A DNA stretch of 64,000 nt from JANJUB01 sp964586225 (GCA_964586225.1 CAZPHD010000002.1:168319-232318), one strand, 5' to 3'; positions 42,187-50,225 are shown, counted from the stretch's first letter. Numbers and translations are program-made. Notes: generated by a model not told the origin, from the sequence alone.

Positions 42187-42810
42187 ATGGAAGCGCATAT
42201 CGGGGTTGATGAGAGTGGAAAGGGCGATTACTTCGGGCCGCTCGTCGTGGCGGCCTGCTACGTAGGCCCCGAGCACCTTGCCGAACTCGAAGGAGTGAAG
42301 GACTCAAAGAAGGTGACCGATTTGGCCGCTCTGCGCTTCGCGGCGACCATCCGCGAGGTGTGCCCCCACAGCGTCGTGGTCCTCAACCCCGAGAAGTACA
42401 ACGAGGCGTACGCCAAGTTCAAGAACCTCAACTACCTCCTTGCCTACGGTCACTCACGGGCGATTGAGAACGTCCTGGCCATCCAGCCCTCCCGACTCGC
42501 GATCTCCGACCAGTTTGCCAACCCCGCCCGGCTCAGGGCCCGGCTCAAGGAGCGAGGACTCGACGTGGAACTGCGATCCGAAGTGCGGGCCGAGGCTGAC
42601 ATTGCGGTCGCGGCCGCGTCTATCCTCGCGCGGGCCGAGTTCTTGCTGCGCATGAGAGAACTGAGCGAGGAGATCGGATTCGAGTTACCCAAGGGCGCGG
42701 GTTCGCCGGTCTTGTCCGTAGGCAAGCGCGTGTTCCGAGAGTTCGGCATGGATGGCTTGCGCCGCGTCGCCAAGCTCCACTTCAAGACCACCGCCCAGGT
42801 TACGACGTAG
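42187..42810 (+). CDS. rnhC: Ribonuclease HIII (short form)
   Basis: The 207-residue enzyme degrades RNA in RNA-DNA hybrids. It opens with IGVDESGKGDYFGPLVVAA, the RNase HIII version of the catalytic DE motif. A further acidic residue is in GVKDSKKVTD, and AEADIAVAAASILARAEF carries the last one. It lacks the roughly 90-residue N-terminal TBP-like substrate-binding domain found in Bacillus RNase HIII. The end GLRRVAKLHFKTT is typical. Confidence 0.9.
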   Translation: MEAHIGVDESGKGDYFGPLVVAACYVGPEHLAELEGVKDSKKVTDLAALRFAATIREVCPHSVVVLNPEKYNEAYAKFKNLNYLLAYGHSRAIENVLAIQPSRLAISDQFANPARLRARLKERGLDVELRSEVRAEADIAVAAASILARAEFLLRMRELSEEIGFELPKGAGSPVLSVGKRVFREFGMDGLRRVAKLHFKTTAQVTT

Positions 42811-42813
42811 AAT
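42808..42813 (+). promoter_or_regulatory. -10-like box TAGAAT before the DsbA-like gene
   Basis: TAGAAT begins at the rnhC stop codon (TAG 42808-42810) and ends seven bases before ATG 42821. No Shine-Dalgarno sequence is seen. Confidence 0.45.
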
Positions 42814-42820
42814 CTCTGGA

Positions 42821-43414
42821 ATGGTCATTCCCGTCGCTCATGACTTCAACTGCCCTTGGTGTTGGATCGGCTATTTCCAGGCCTTCGACCTCAAGCGGGA
42901 GTTTGGAATCGAGCTGGAGTGGCGTGGATATGAACTCTATCCCGACGAAATCGCGTGGCCAGCGCCAGCGGCCCCGGTTCCCGTCGCTTACCCCGATCGA
43001 CCGGTCACGCCGACTCGCCTTGAGCTCGCTTATGCTGCGCAGGGCATGGATAAGCCAAGCGCTATCCGCCCCAAGCAGATGCGCACCCACAACGCCCACG
43101 AAGCGGTTGAACTCGCCAAAGTGCTCGGCGTCGCCGACGAGGTGATCCACCGGCTCTACCCCGCCTATTGGGAACAGGGGCTGAACATCAACGAGCCCGA
43201 CGTGCTTCTTGAGCTCTGCGCGGGCCTGCTTGATCGCGCAGAACTTGCCGACGTGCTCGCCACTCGACGATTTGCGGCCAACATCATCCCCTACGATAAG
43301 CTGGCCTATGCCTCGGGTGTGTACAACGTGCCCACATTCTGGATCGGGGGCGAGCGCTATGCCGAAGACACCTACCGCCGCATCAGCCAGGCAATGAGGG
43401 TGGCCCTCGGATGA
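42821..43414 (+). CDS. DsbA-family thioredoxin-fold oxidoreductase (FrnE-like)
   Basis: The 197-residue cytoplasmic protein has a CPWC redox motif (Cys11 and Cys14) in AHDFNCPWCWIGYFQA. A helical insertion and the late VPTFWIGGERY cis-proline segment follow, as in the FrnE/DsbA-like family. No signal peptide is seen, so it acts in the cytoplasm as a thiol oxidoreductase or isomerase. The start at 42821 fits the motif position and has a TAGAAT box seven bases before it. The stop overlaps the next start (ATGA). Confidence 0.85.
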   Translation: MVIPVAHDFNCPWCWIGYFQAFDLKREFGIELEWRGYELYPDEIAWPAPAAPVPVAYPDRPVTPTRLELAYAAQGMDKPSAIRPKQMRTHNAHEAVELAKVLGVADEVIHRLYPAYWEQGLNINEPDVLLELCAGLLDRAELADVLATRRFAANIIPYDKLAYASGVYNVPTFWIGGERYAEDTYRRISQAMRVALG

Positions 43415-44055
43415 GCGTGTACTCACAGATCGATTGGCCGCCCGCACCCGCCGATCGGCCGTTTGTGTTCATGAACATGGTGAGCACGATCGACGGCAAG
43501 ATTCTCACCGGCGAGCGCGATGAACCGGTCATGGACCTCGGCTCGAAGACCGACCATGCGACGATGAGATGGCTGGAAGGGCAAGCCGATTGCGTGCTGA
43601 TCGGGGCCGGATCGCTCCGGGCCACACCGGGCATCTGGTACGCCGCCGGGCTGAAGCGCGTGGTGCTCACAAAACGCGAGGACTTGCCCTTTCACTCTCG
43701 ATTCTTCACAGATGACCCCTCGCTGGCGTTTGTCGCGGGCGGCTATGATGCCCTGCCCGAGGGCGTCCGGCGTTTGCCTTCCGATCTGCCGTCGCTCCTG
43801 TCCGCGTTGCGAGCGCAAGGAGTTGAGCGGCTGCTCATCGAGGGCGGAAGTGAGATCAACGCCCTGTTCCTTCGGGCAGATGTGGTCGATGAACTCTTCT
43901 TGACCCTTGCCCCAAAGATCAAGCTTGGACGCGACGTGCCGACGATCGCCGACGGCGAGCCGCTTGCGCGGAGCGAAGTTCAGCGGTGGGACCTCGTCTC
44001 GCAGATCCTGGTGGAAAGCGAGTTGTTCCTGCGCTATCGGAGGCGTCGCGGTTGA
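43411..44055 (+). CDS. RibD C-terminal-domain reductase (DHFR-like fold)
   Basis: The 214-residue protein matches the reductase domain of RibD: RPFVFMNMVSTIDGKIL near the start, DCVLIGAGSLRATPG in the middle and GVERLLIEGGSEINALFL for the nucleotide-binding end. It lacks the deaminase domain. Possible roles are 5-amino-6-ribosylaminouracil phosphate reduction or a related pteridine-type reduction. It sits between a DsbA-like gene and an FtsX-like gene with overlaps at both ends, which gives little functional context. Confidence 0.85.
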   Translation: MSVYSQIDWPPAPADRPFVFMNMVSTIDGKILTGERDEPVMDLGSKTDHATMRWLEGQADCVLIGAGSLRATPGIWYAAGLKRVVLTKREDLPFHSRFFTDDPSLAFVAGGYDALPEGVRRLPSDLPSLLSALRAQGVERLLIEGGSEINALFLRADVVDELFLTLAPKIKLGRDVPTIADGEPLARSEVQRWDLVSQILVESELFLRYRRRRG

Positions 44056-45194
44056 TCCGGCACCCCCTGCATCCGACAACCTACTTGCTGCGGAATGCCG
44101 GCAAGACCGTGCCGCTCATCATGGTGATTTTGCTCTCCGTGATGCTCGTCATGGGCATCGTGTCGATGATCAACTCGATCCCGTATTCGATCCGTAAGAC
44201 CTACTCGTACAGCCAACACGTCCTCGGAATCACCCCGCGGGGCGACCCCGAAATGCTCCCCGAGATTGAGCACGAAGTCCGCGAGAACTGCCCCTATCCG
44301 GTGGAGCGTTTGGTGCGTTGCCGCACCAGCGTGTCCAACGTGCGCAGCATCGTCGGCAAATGGCCCTTCGTTGTGATCGGGCTGGAACGCGACGACATGC
44401 AGTATTTCCTAGCCAAGCTCGGCGGCGAGCGCATTGATGGGCGACTCCCTGAGCGCGGCAAACCCGAGGCGGTCATCAGCGAGCCGGTCGCCCGGAACCT
44501 TGGCCTTAAGCTGGGCGATGTCCTGCTTGGTCCCGAGCTCGAGGCCTATTCGCCCCAGGAGGTCCGGGTCGTCGGCATCGCTCAGACCGATGAGTGGCTG
44601 ATGTTCAACGACCTGACTTATCAGCAGGAGAACCACTTTCCGCCCATCGAGAACGTGCTCGTGTTCGGAGCCGACCTTGACACCCAAGACAAGATTGATC
44701 GCTGGGCCGATGAGTATATGACCCCCAAGGGTGCGAACGTGATTGCCTACTTCAAACTCGAGGAAGACACGAAGGAAATGTTCATCTTTCTCTATCGAGT
44801 CTTAGACGTAGTGATCGGAACGCTCGTGCTCGTCATCACCTTCATGATGGGCATGCAGATGAACATCTACCAGTCCCAGCGGCTGATCGAGTTTGGTCTG
44901 CTTCAAGCCATCGGCTATACCAAGCGCCAACTCTTCCGGCGAGTTTTCACGGAAACGACGATCGTGATCGTAGCGGGTTGGTTGCTCGGCGTGGCCGCCG
45001 CGTTGGGCTTGCTCAGCGTGGTGAAGGGGACGCTGATGGACCCTCGTGCGTTTGCACTGAACACGCTCGATACCGTTGCGATTAGCTACACGATTCCGAT
45101 TCCTATCGCCATCGCCGCCGTTGCCATGTACACCGTGGCCAGCCGTTTCCGTCGGTTTGATCCGGTCGGCGTGGTTGAGCGACGATTGGTTTAG
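44052..45194 (+). CDS. FtsX/MacB-like permease without a neighbouring ATPase
   Basis: The likely 380-residue protein starts at TTG 44052 (TTGA overlap with the preceding stop). It has an N-terminal membrane helix (TVPLIMVILLSVMLVMGIV), a MacB-like periplasmic domain (about 50-240: VVIGLERDDMQYFLAKLGG, GRLPERGKPEAVIS) and three C-terminal helices of the FtsX domain (TLVLVITFMMGMQMNIYQSQ). Such permeases need an ABC ATPase of the LolD/MacB type, and none is in this stretch. A longer start at 43986 inside the reductase gene is possible but less likely. Confidence 0.82.
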   Translation: MIRHPLHPTTYLLRNAGKTVPLIMVILLSVMLVMGIVSMINSIPYSIRKTYSYSQHVLGITPRGDPEMLPEIEHEVRENCPYPVERLVRCRTSVSNVRSIVGKWPFVVIGLERDDMQYFLAKLGGERIDGRLPERGKPEAVISEPVARNLGLKLGDVLLGPELEAYSPQEVRVVGIAQTDEWLMFNDLTYQQENHFPPIENVLVFGADLDTQDKIDRWADEYMTPKGANVIAYFKLEEDTKEMFIFLYRVLDVVIGTLVLVITFMMGMQMNIYQSQRLIEFGLLQAIGYTKRQLFRRVFTETTIVIVAGWLLGVAAALGLLSVVKGTLMDPRAFALNTLDTVAISYTIPIPIAIAAVAMYTVASRFRRFDPVGVVERRLV

Positions 45195-45204
45195 CGCATT
45201 GGGC

Positions 45205-45229
45205 TAAAATCCGATTCGGGTTAGGAGGA
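45205..45229 (+). promoter_or_regulatory. -10-like TAAAAT and strong Shine-Dalgarno for the Tat oxidoreductase
   Basis: TAAAAT (45205-45210) precedes AGGAGGA (45223-45229), which is seven bases before GTG 45237. This is a classic leader with RBS and contrasts with the leaderless-looking starts elsewhere. The RBS supports the GTG start. Confidence 0.6.
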
Positions 45230-45236
45230 AGGATTC

Positions 45237-46553
45237 GTGTCCAAAGGTTTATCTCGACGTGAAGTTTTGCGCACGGCGGCCGTCGCGGCTGTTGGTGTGC
45301 CTCTTGTGGGTTCGGCGGCTACGGAGCAGCAGCGCAAGTGGCTCCATAGCGAGCCGATTCGGTTTGGCATTATCGGCGTTGGTGGCAAGGGCTGGAGCGG
45401 CATGGAGCAAGCCGCGCAGTTCGGCGACATCGTCGGCCTTTGCGATGTGGACGTCAACCCGCGCGCGAAGGGCATGGCCGAGCATCCGCGAGCCGCTGCG
45501 TTTACCGATTTTCGCCACATGATCGACGCGATGCGCGGTCGCATGGACGCCGTCGTCATCAGCACGCCGGACCATGTCCACGCTCCCGCCGCCGCCTACG
45601 CCATGCGAGCGGGACTCCACGTGTATTGCGAGAAGCCGCTCTCGCGCACGATCTGGGAGGCACGCCGTCTGCAAGAACTGGCTCGGCAGTTCAAAGTTCA
45701 GACCCAAATGGGCAACCAGTTCACCTCGCACAACCCGCTCCGCAAGACGGCGGCGGCGATCCAGGCGGGGCTTCTGGGCAAGGTGCTCGCGATCCATCTC
45801 TGGACCGACCGTCCCGGCGGTTGGTGGAAGCAAGGCGTCCCGCGTCCCGAACCCAAGCCCGCGCCGAAGGGTGTCGATTTCGATCTCTGGCTCGGCCCAT
45901 CGCCGGAGCGACCGCACGCCGAGGGCTATCATCCGTTCGCGTGGCGCGGCTGGTGGGATTTCGGCACCGGCTCGCTCGGCGACATTGGCTGCCACAACTT
46001 CAACCTCGCCTTCCAAGCCCTTGACTTGCGCGACCCGATCTCGGTGCAAGCCGAGACCTCGGGCCACAACCGCGACAGCTTCCCGGCGTGGTCGATTGTC
46101 ACCTACGAGTTTGGCGAGCGGGGCAACCGCGCGCCGCTGAAGCTGTATTGGTATGACGGCGGCAAGAAGCCCCCGGCCGACCTTGGCCCCGGCGTCGAGT
46201 TCGGCGGCAACGGCAGCCTCATCATCTGCGAGAAGGGCACGCTGTATGCGCCGAACGAATACGGCGGCGACCCGCGACTGCTGAGCGGCGATCCGATCCC
46301 GGTGGCGGATTTCGAAGAGTCCCCCGGTCACATGGCCGAGTTCGCGCGTGCGATCAAGGAAGGCCGCCCGGCGAACTCCAACTTCCCGGATTATTCGGGG
46401 CCCTTGACGGAGACGGTGTTGCTCGGGAATCTGGCGGTGTGGGCGGATGGCCCGCGCCTCGAGTGGGACGCCAAGCGCATGCAGGTGAAGGGTGGCAGCA
46501 AGGAATACGATTCGCTGATCCGCCCGACGTACCGCCCCGGCTGGGCGCTGTAG
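45237..46553 (+). CDS. Tat-exported Gfo/Idh/MocA-family oxidoreductase
   Basis: The 438-residue protein has a Tat signal (SRREVLRTAAVAAVGVPLVG) and a Rossmann NAD(P)-binding domain starting RFGIIGVGGKGWSGME. The EKPLSRT motif typical of the family is present, as is a C-terminal sheet domain with GDIGCHNFNLAFQAL. These secreted dehydrogenases are frequent in bacteria that break down complex glycans. Substrate is unknown. The start is GTG with a strong RBS. A G/C-rich palindrome follows the gene directly. Confidence 0.92.
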   Translation: MSKGLSRREVLRTAAVAAVGVPLVGSAATEQQRKWLHSEPIRFGIIGVGGKGWSGMEQAAQFGDIVGLCDVDVNPRAKGMAEHPRAAAFTDFRHMIDAMRGRMDAVVISTPDHVHAPAAAYAMRAGLHVYCEKPLSRTIWEARRLQELARQFKVQTQMGNQFTSHNPLRKTAAAIQAGLLGKVLAIHLWTDRPGGWWKQGVPRPEPKPAPKGVDFDLWLGPSPERPHAEGYHPFAWRGWWDFGTGSLGDIGCHNFNLAFQALDLRDPISVQAETSGHNRDSFPAWSIVTYEFGERGNRAPLKLYWYDGGKKPPADLGPGVEFGGNGSLIICEKGTLYAPNEYGGDPRLLSGDPIPVADFEESPGHMAEFARAIKEGRPANSNFPDYSGPLTETVLLGNLAVWADGPRLEWDAKRMQVKGGSKEYDSLIRPTYRPGWAL

Positions 46554-46557
46554 TTCT

Positions 46558-46595
46558 CGGCTCCCCCTCTCCGCTCCGGCGGGGAGGGGGAGCCG
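46558..46595. repeat. REP-like G/C palindrome, copy 1, also a possible terminator
   Basis: Arms 46558-46572 and 46581-46595 form a 15-base stem (CGGCTCCCCCTCTCC with GGGGAGGGGGAGCCG, one non-Watson-Crick pair). It closely resembles the palindrome at 50181-50217. Both share a CCCCCTCTCC/GGAGAGGGGG-type core. The gene before it ends five bases upstream. Confidence 0.7.
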
Positions 46596-46656
46596 ACGAG
46601 AAGCATGCGCGCCCACAAATGCGGATCCAGCAAACGTCTCGCTCTTTTCGCTCGTC

Positions 46657-46662
46657 TACAAT
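46657..46662 (+). promoter_or_regulatory. -10 box TACAAT before the TIGR04255 gene
   Basis: TACAAT ends six bases before ATG 46669. No Shine-Dalgarno sequence is seen. Confidence 0.5.
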
Positions 46663-46668
46663 AGAAGC

Positions 46669-47466
46669 ATGGCGGAGTTTTCGAGCCCTTTTCCCGCAAG
46701 TCCGAGGATTGCCTACGAACGCAATCCAATTCGTTTGGTTGCGGTTGAGGTTAGATTTGACATTCACTTCGGGCTCAGAGGAAAATCGCCTGAAGCGTTC
46801 CGTGACGAAATTGCGAATCGCTATCCGCGGTACATTGAGGCAGCCTTGGGAGTGCAACTCCCACCAGCGGAAGCAGGTGGAAACGGCTACGAAGACATTC
46901 GGGCGCTTCACATGTTTCGTTCTGAAGATGGAAGGCAGGCAGTACGGCTGAGTGAACTCTTCTTATCCTACCAAACATCCGATTATGTGAGTTATGAGCA
47001 GTTTCGCCGGAAGTGGGAAGAAGTTTTCGCCACCTTTCTTGACTTGTATCCCACGCAGGCGATCCGCCGCGCAAACCTGAAGTATTTGGATGTTTTCAAG
47101 AGATCTGAGCTTGAGCTGGACGAGACGCCATGGTCGGAGTTGCTCCGCCCCGAAGTCTGCGGATTGCTGAGCTCTTCGATATCGGACGTTGTTAACCACT
47201 TTGTAACAGTAAGCAACCTTGACCTGAATCATGACAATTACAGCGCAACGATCAAAACTGGACCAGTTCATGACGGAGGAGAACAGTGCTTCCACGTGGA
47301 AGCCGACTTCACGCGAGAAGGACCCTTCGGGCCGGCGGAAGTACTTCCAACGTGCGATGAGCTTAAGAGACATGCGGGTCGCTTCTTCAGGTGGGTCGTC
47401 ACGGAACAACTTGGACAGGCAATGGGGCCTCGACCCGTACCCGACTTCACAGAGCCAAACCCCTGA
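46669..47466 (+). CDS. TIGR04255-family protein
   Basis: The 265-residue protein has the features of TIGR04255: an early YERNPIRLVAVEVRFDI strand, a middle section with VFATFLDLYPTQAIRRANLKYLDVF and a late HVEADFTREGPF followed by helices. The family is widespread and without assigned function. The gene is visibly richer in A/T than the flanking chromosome. It leads two further small genes, apparently co-oriented, in what looks like an accessory cassette. A TACAAT box lies six bases before the ATG. Confidence 0.8.
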   Translation: MAEFSSPFPASPRIAYERNPIRLVAVEVRFDIHFGLRGKSPEAFRDEIANRYPRYIEAALGVQLPPAEAGGNGYEDIRALHMFRSEDGRQAVRLSELFLSYQTSDYVSYEQFRRKWEEVFATFLDLYPTQAIRRANLKYLDVFKRSELELDETPWSELLRPEVCGLLSSSISDVVNHFVTVSNLDLNHDNYSATIKTGPVHDGGEQCFHVEADFTREGPFGPAEVLPTCDELKRHAGRFFRWVVTEQLGQAMGPRPVPDFTEPNP

Positions 47467-47515
47467 CCCGATCGTTGACTCATCCGCGCAAGGTTGTGAG
47501 TTCGATTTCCTTAGG

Positions 47516-47965
47516 TTGCACACTGCGAGCGGCTGGCAAGGTGAGGGCTGGGGCGACCTCTATGGAATCGCCTCTGATTCGCCTAATGCAGTGCAGGATT
47601 TGCCGAGCTTTCTGGCACGATTCTACTTGTCCCAGCTACCCTACGCATCGTGGGTCGTCGAGGCAGGCTATGAGAGAGCGTCCGGGTTGACGCTTGACAC
47701 CGCAGACTCAGTGTTGGAGGCCTTGGGAAGATTTGTTGAGCAACAATCGCTCCACTGGCTGGAGCCTTCCCTTTCAAACACCCCAGAAGGCGAGGTGTCC
47801 ATAGAGTGGAATCAGCTACCAAAGAGTGTCACTGTCTATGTAAACGCAGGAAACATTGAAGTGCTTCGAGCATGGGGGCCGGATATGGACCAGGATATGG
47901 AGCACTTGGAGGTTGCCTCTAAAGATCACCTTTTGGAGGCATACCGTTGGTTGATCGAACGCTAA
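47516..47965 (+). CDS. Unknown protein, second gene of the TIGR04255 cassette
   Basis: The frame encodes about 149 residues from TTG 47516. It stays open upstream to 47231 inside the preceding gene, where the translation looks non-coding. Visible features are a tryptophan-rich opening (SGWQGEGWGDLYG), a helical centre (VLEALGRFVEQQS) and PEGEVSIEWNQLPKSVTVYV, a GEVSxEW-type strand pair. I recall small proteins with a similar GEVS.EW motif after TIGR04255 genes, but I cannot verify this. The exact start is uncertain and no RBS is clear. Function unknown. Confidence 0.55.
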   Translation: MHTASGWQGEGWGDLYGIASDSPNAVQDLPSFLARFYLSQLPYASWVVEAGYERASGLTLDTADSVLEALGRFVEQQSLHWLEPSLSNTPEGEVSIEWNQLPKSVTVYVNAGNIEVLRAWGPDMDQDMEHLEVASKDHLLEAYRWLIER

Positions 47966-47967
47966 GA

Positions 47968-48378
47968 GTGATAGCAGCTGATGCCGTGGATGATGACGAG
48001 GTGCTTTATCGGCGTGTCCCGCAGGGGCGAGGCTGGCTGGAGCACAACGAAAGGGGGGACTGCGTGTGGACGTCGGCAGCGTTCTCCGACCGAAACAACG
48101 AGACGTCGGTTGACAGAGCTGCACGTGTCAACAGCCCAGTCGATAGCCAGGAGGAGGCAACGGACGGCGTTTTGATCTTGATTGCCTCGGGTGTCCGAGC
48201 AATGGACGCAGGCGGAGGTCGTAAAGCGGACGTTTTTGCCGCTCCACCTCCGCCAGAGCACGCCCAGATTCGATTGGATCCTAGAAGCGCCAGTAACGAG
48301 CATTTCAAGAAGCTCAAGGAGAGGTTGAAACGGATTGCAAGGGGCTGGGCGATAACTCCTACCGGTGAGTGCACCTAG
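47968..48378 (+). CDS. Unknown protein, third gene of the TIGR04255 cassette
   Basis: The 136-residue product from GTG 47968 begins two bases after the preceding stop. TTG 47947 is an alternative start overlapping it. The N-terminal part has DDDEVLYRRVPQGRGWLE, then WTSAAFSDRNNETSVDRA, and a C-terminal basic helix (FKKLKERLKRIARGW). The paired motif LYRRVP and SVDRA suggests a small conserved domain whose name I do not know. Together with the two preceding genes it forms a compact cassette of unknown role. Confidence 0.6.
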   Translation: MIAADAVDDDEVLYRRVPQGRGWLEHNERGDCVWTSAAFSDRNNETSVDRAARVNSPVDSQEEATDGVLILIASGVRAMDAGGGRKADVFAAPPPPEHAQIRLDPRSASNEHFKKLKERLKRIARGWAITPTGECT

Positions 48379-48423
48379 GCATCGAGGCCGTGGACGACAA
48401 TGTCCTCCAGCCAGAGTGCCGCA

Positions 48424-48735
48424 TTACGCCGCATAGACCATCACCGAAGACGCGTCCGCGCTCGCCCGCAAATGTTTGTTCGTGATCGCCACATACTCCA
48501 GCAGGTCAATCGGGCGCGCAAACAACTTCGCAAGCTCCTCGCGAAATCCGAAAAACTGGGTGCTCGGCCGCATGGGCGGCGTCGGCGCATCGAAATCCAC
48601 AAGGAAGTCAAGGTCACTGTCCTCGCCGAACTCCTCGGTCGTCGCCGATCCAAAGAGCCGCAACGAGCGGACCCGATACTCGCCACAAAGCTGGGTAAGG
48701 CGCTGGCTTTGGTCGGATGACATCATGAGTTCCAT
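48424..48735 (-). CDS. Solo MNT-type nucleotidyltransferase
   Basis: The 103-residue protein has the minimal nucleotidyltransferase motif: LFGSATTEEFGEDSDLDFL gives GS followed by the DxD metal ligands, and a later Asp lies in PIDLLEYV. It belongs to the MNT family, whose members often neutralise HEPN RNase toxins by AMPylation or related modification. No HEPN gene flanks it: 45 bases separate it from the cassette on one side and 60 from the next gene on the other. ATG 48735 or the internal ATGATG (48721-48726) could be the start. Confidence 0.8.
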   Translation of the reverse strand: MELMMSSDQSQRLTQLCGEYRVRSLRLFGSATTEEFGEDSDLDFLVDFDAPTPPMRPSTQFFGFREELAKLFARPIDLLEYVAITNKHLRASADASSVMVYAA

Positions 48736-48795
48736 GCGTGTGTCTTGTAATCCGAACTCCCTCTCTTCACAAAGAGGACAGGGCAGGAGTGCGCA

Positions 48796-50124
48796 TCATC
48801 GCGCGCGTCGCCATGGATTCGGCAGGTTGAAGTCCACTTCCAGCTTGATGTCATCCGCCCCCGCTTTCGCACTCGCCGAGCCGCCGTTATCAACCTGGTT
48901 TGGACCATAGGATAGCAACCGAAAGCCGCTCTCGGTCTTGGTTAAGATGTACGGCTCGCCGTTGTAGAGGTCGCGGAAGCGCTCCTCATCCGGTAACCGT
49001 GAAGGCAGGGTGCCCGTGGTAGCGTGCTGTTCCATCACCCACAGCGAAACCCCCGACATCCGCCGCAGGTCAACGACCCGCGCCAGGGCCCTCGCCAGAA
49101 GCCCGAGCTGAGGCGCGAAGATTGAGGCCACCTTTCCTGTGGCCGTACGCTGACTCTCCATTCGTGAGTCGAACTCCAACCAGCGAGTGATGTCAGCGTG
49201 TTGGTTCTCGTAAGGCGGTTCCAAAGCCAAGCGCATTTCGCGCAAGAAGGTTGATTTGATGTCGTTTCGACCAAACTCCGTGCTCATCAAGAACCGAACC
49301 GCCGCACCGCCGAACTCATCGGCACTTTCTCCGACCACTTCCTTCATGGTCTCCCGATCAGCCATCTGCTCTATGAAGAGGCCGATCCCTGCGATCTCGT
49401 AGTCAAACGTTCGCTTACGGTCAGGAGGCGGGGGAAGTGCGGCCAACCACTTGTGGGCGGCAGCGCGAAATTTGGCATCGTTGTAGCTCACGGCGCAGAC
49501 CTCGTTGAACGATTGGAGCACTCCAGACTCGGTGGCAATCGCGACCAGCGTCGCGACCACTGTAGGATCCTGGCGAACGTGGCCGCTGATCTTGATGGCT
49601 ATCGAGAGGTCGTCGAGTGACGCTTGCCACCTTCCCCAGAGCGCGTTGTGAACCGCGCGGTCGCGCAAGATGGACACGAACTGCTTCATGTCCTGATACT
49701 CCGGAAACGGCATCGTGACGCCGTCATCCCAATTTCGCGTGAAGACGCAGTTGGGCTTTTGACTGGCCTCGACGAGGAGAGGATAGATCGGCTCCGTGAT
49801 CATCAAGAATCCGGCTCGCTGGTGAGGATCGCGGCGGCCCTTCGCGTCTTTCGTGCTCTCCGTTGGCTTTCCCATGCCGCCGTAGACTTCCATGGCCCGG
49901 TAGTAGATCGGCGCGGCATTGGTCTCGTCATCCGGTGGCAACCTCTTCCTGAACTCGTCGAGGGTCACCACGTAACCGAGCGCCTGCATCTTTTTGAGCT
50001 CATCGTCGAGGTTTGCCTTTGCGGCATTATTACGCCACACATAGGCGATCGTGAACAAGGCAACAATGCCGAACAATCCGGTAAGGACCTTCTGCCACCA
50101 CGGCCGCGTGCGCTTTTCCGACAT
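48796..50124 (-). CDS. Membrane-anchored protein of unknown function
   Basis: The 442-residue protein has a short basic N-terminus, one membrane helix (VLTGLFGIVALFTIAYVW) and a large, mostly helical extracytoplasmic part. Segments include DDETNAAPIYYRAMEVY, LWGRWQASLDDLSIAIKI and a C-terminal GEPYILTKTESGFRLLSYG, which resembles the closing strand of pilin-like or DUF1559-type domains. I do not recognise the family. GATAAT lies five bases before the ATG. It stands alone between the MNT gene and the second REP-like palindrome. Confidence 0.75.
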   Translation of the reverse strand: MSEKRTRPWWQKVLTGLFGIVALFTIAYVWRNNAAKANLDDELKKMQALGYVVTLDEFRKRLPPDDETNAAPIYYRAMEVYGGMGKPTESTKDAKGRRDPHQRAGFLMITEPIYPLLVEASQKPNCVFTRNWDDGVTMPFPEYQDMKQFVSILRDRAVHNALWGRWQASLDDLSIAIKISGHVRQDPTVVATLVAIATESGVLQSFNEVCAVSYNDAKFRAAAHKWLAALPPPPDRKRTFDYEIAGIGLFIEQMADRETMKEVVGESADEFGGAAVRFLMSTEFGRNDIKSTFLREMRLALEPPYENQHADITRWLEFDSRMESQRTATGKVASIFAPQLGLLARALARVVDLRRMSGVSLWVMEQHATTGTLPSRLPDEERFRDLYNGEPYILTKTESGFRLLSYGPNQVDNGGSASAKAGADDIKLEVDFNLPNPWRRAR

Positions 50125-50129
50125 GACCG

Positions 50130-50135
50130 ATTATC
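50130..50135 (-). promoter_or_regulatory. -10-like box GATAAT for the membrane-anchored protein
   Basis: On the minus strand GATAAT ends five bases before the ATG at 50124. No Shine-Dalgarno sequence is possible in the gap. Confidence 0.45.
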
Positions 50136-50180
50136 CCAGATTGGGTACCAATAGGGCAGCGAGACTTCCCCACCCCCTAA

Positions 50181-50217
50181 CCCCCTCCCCGCGAGACGAT
50201 CACTCGCGGAGAGGGGG
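50181..50217. repeat. REP-like G/C palindrome, copy 2
   Basis: Arms CCCCCTCCCCGCGAG (50181-50195) and CTCGCGGAGAGGGGG (50203-50217) pair with one wobble around loop ACGATCA. A C-rich lead (CCCCACCCCCTAACC) precedes it. It lies after the folE2 stop on the minus strand and before the promoter of the membrane-anchored gene, so it may also terminate folE2. Confidence 0.7.
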
Positions 50218-50225
50218 AACCGGAT

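Noticed and set aside
45249..46616. A 455-codon minus-strand frame opposite the Tat oxidoreductase
   Set aside because: The plus strand has a Tat signal, strong RBS and family motifs. The minus-strand translation has none.
47231..47515. The upstream part of the frame of the second cassette gene as coding
   Set aside because: It lies wholly inside the TIGR04255 gene and its translation is low-complexity Ser/Arg-rich, unlike the part after 47516.
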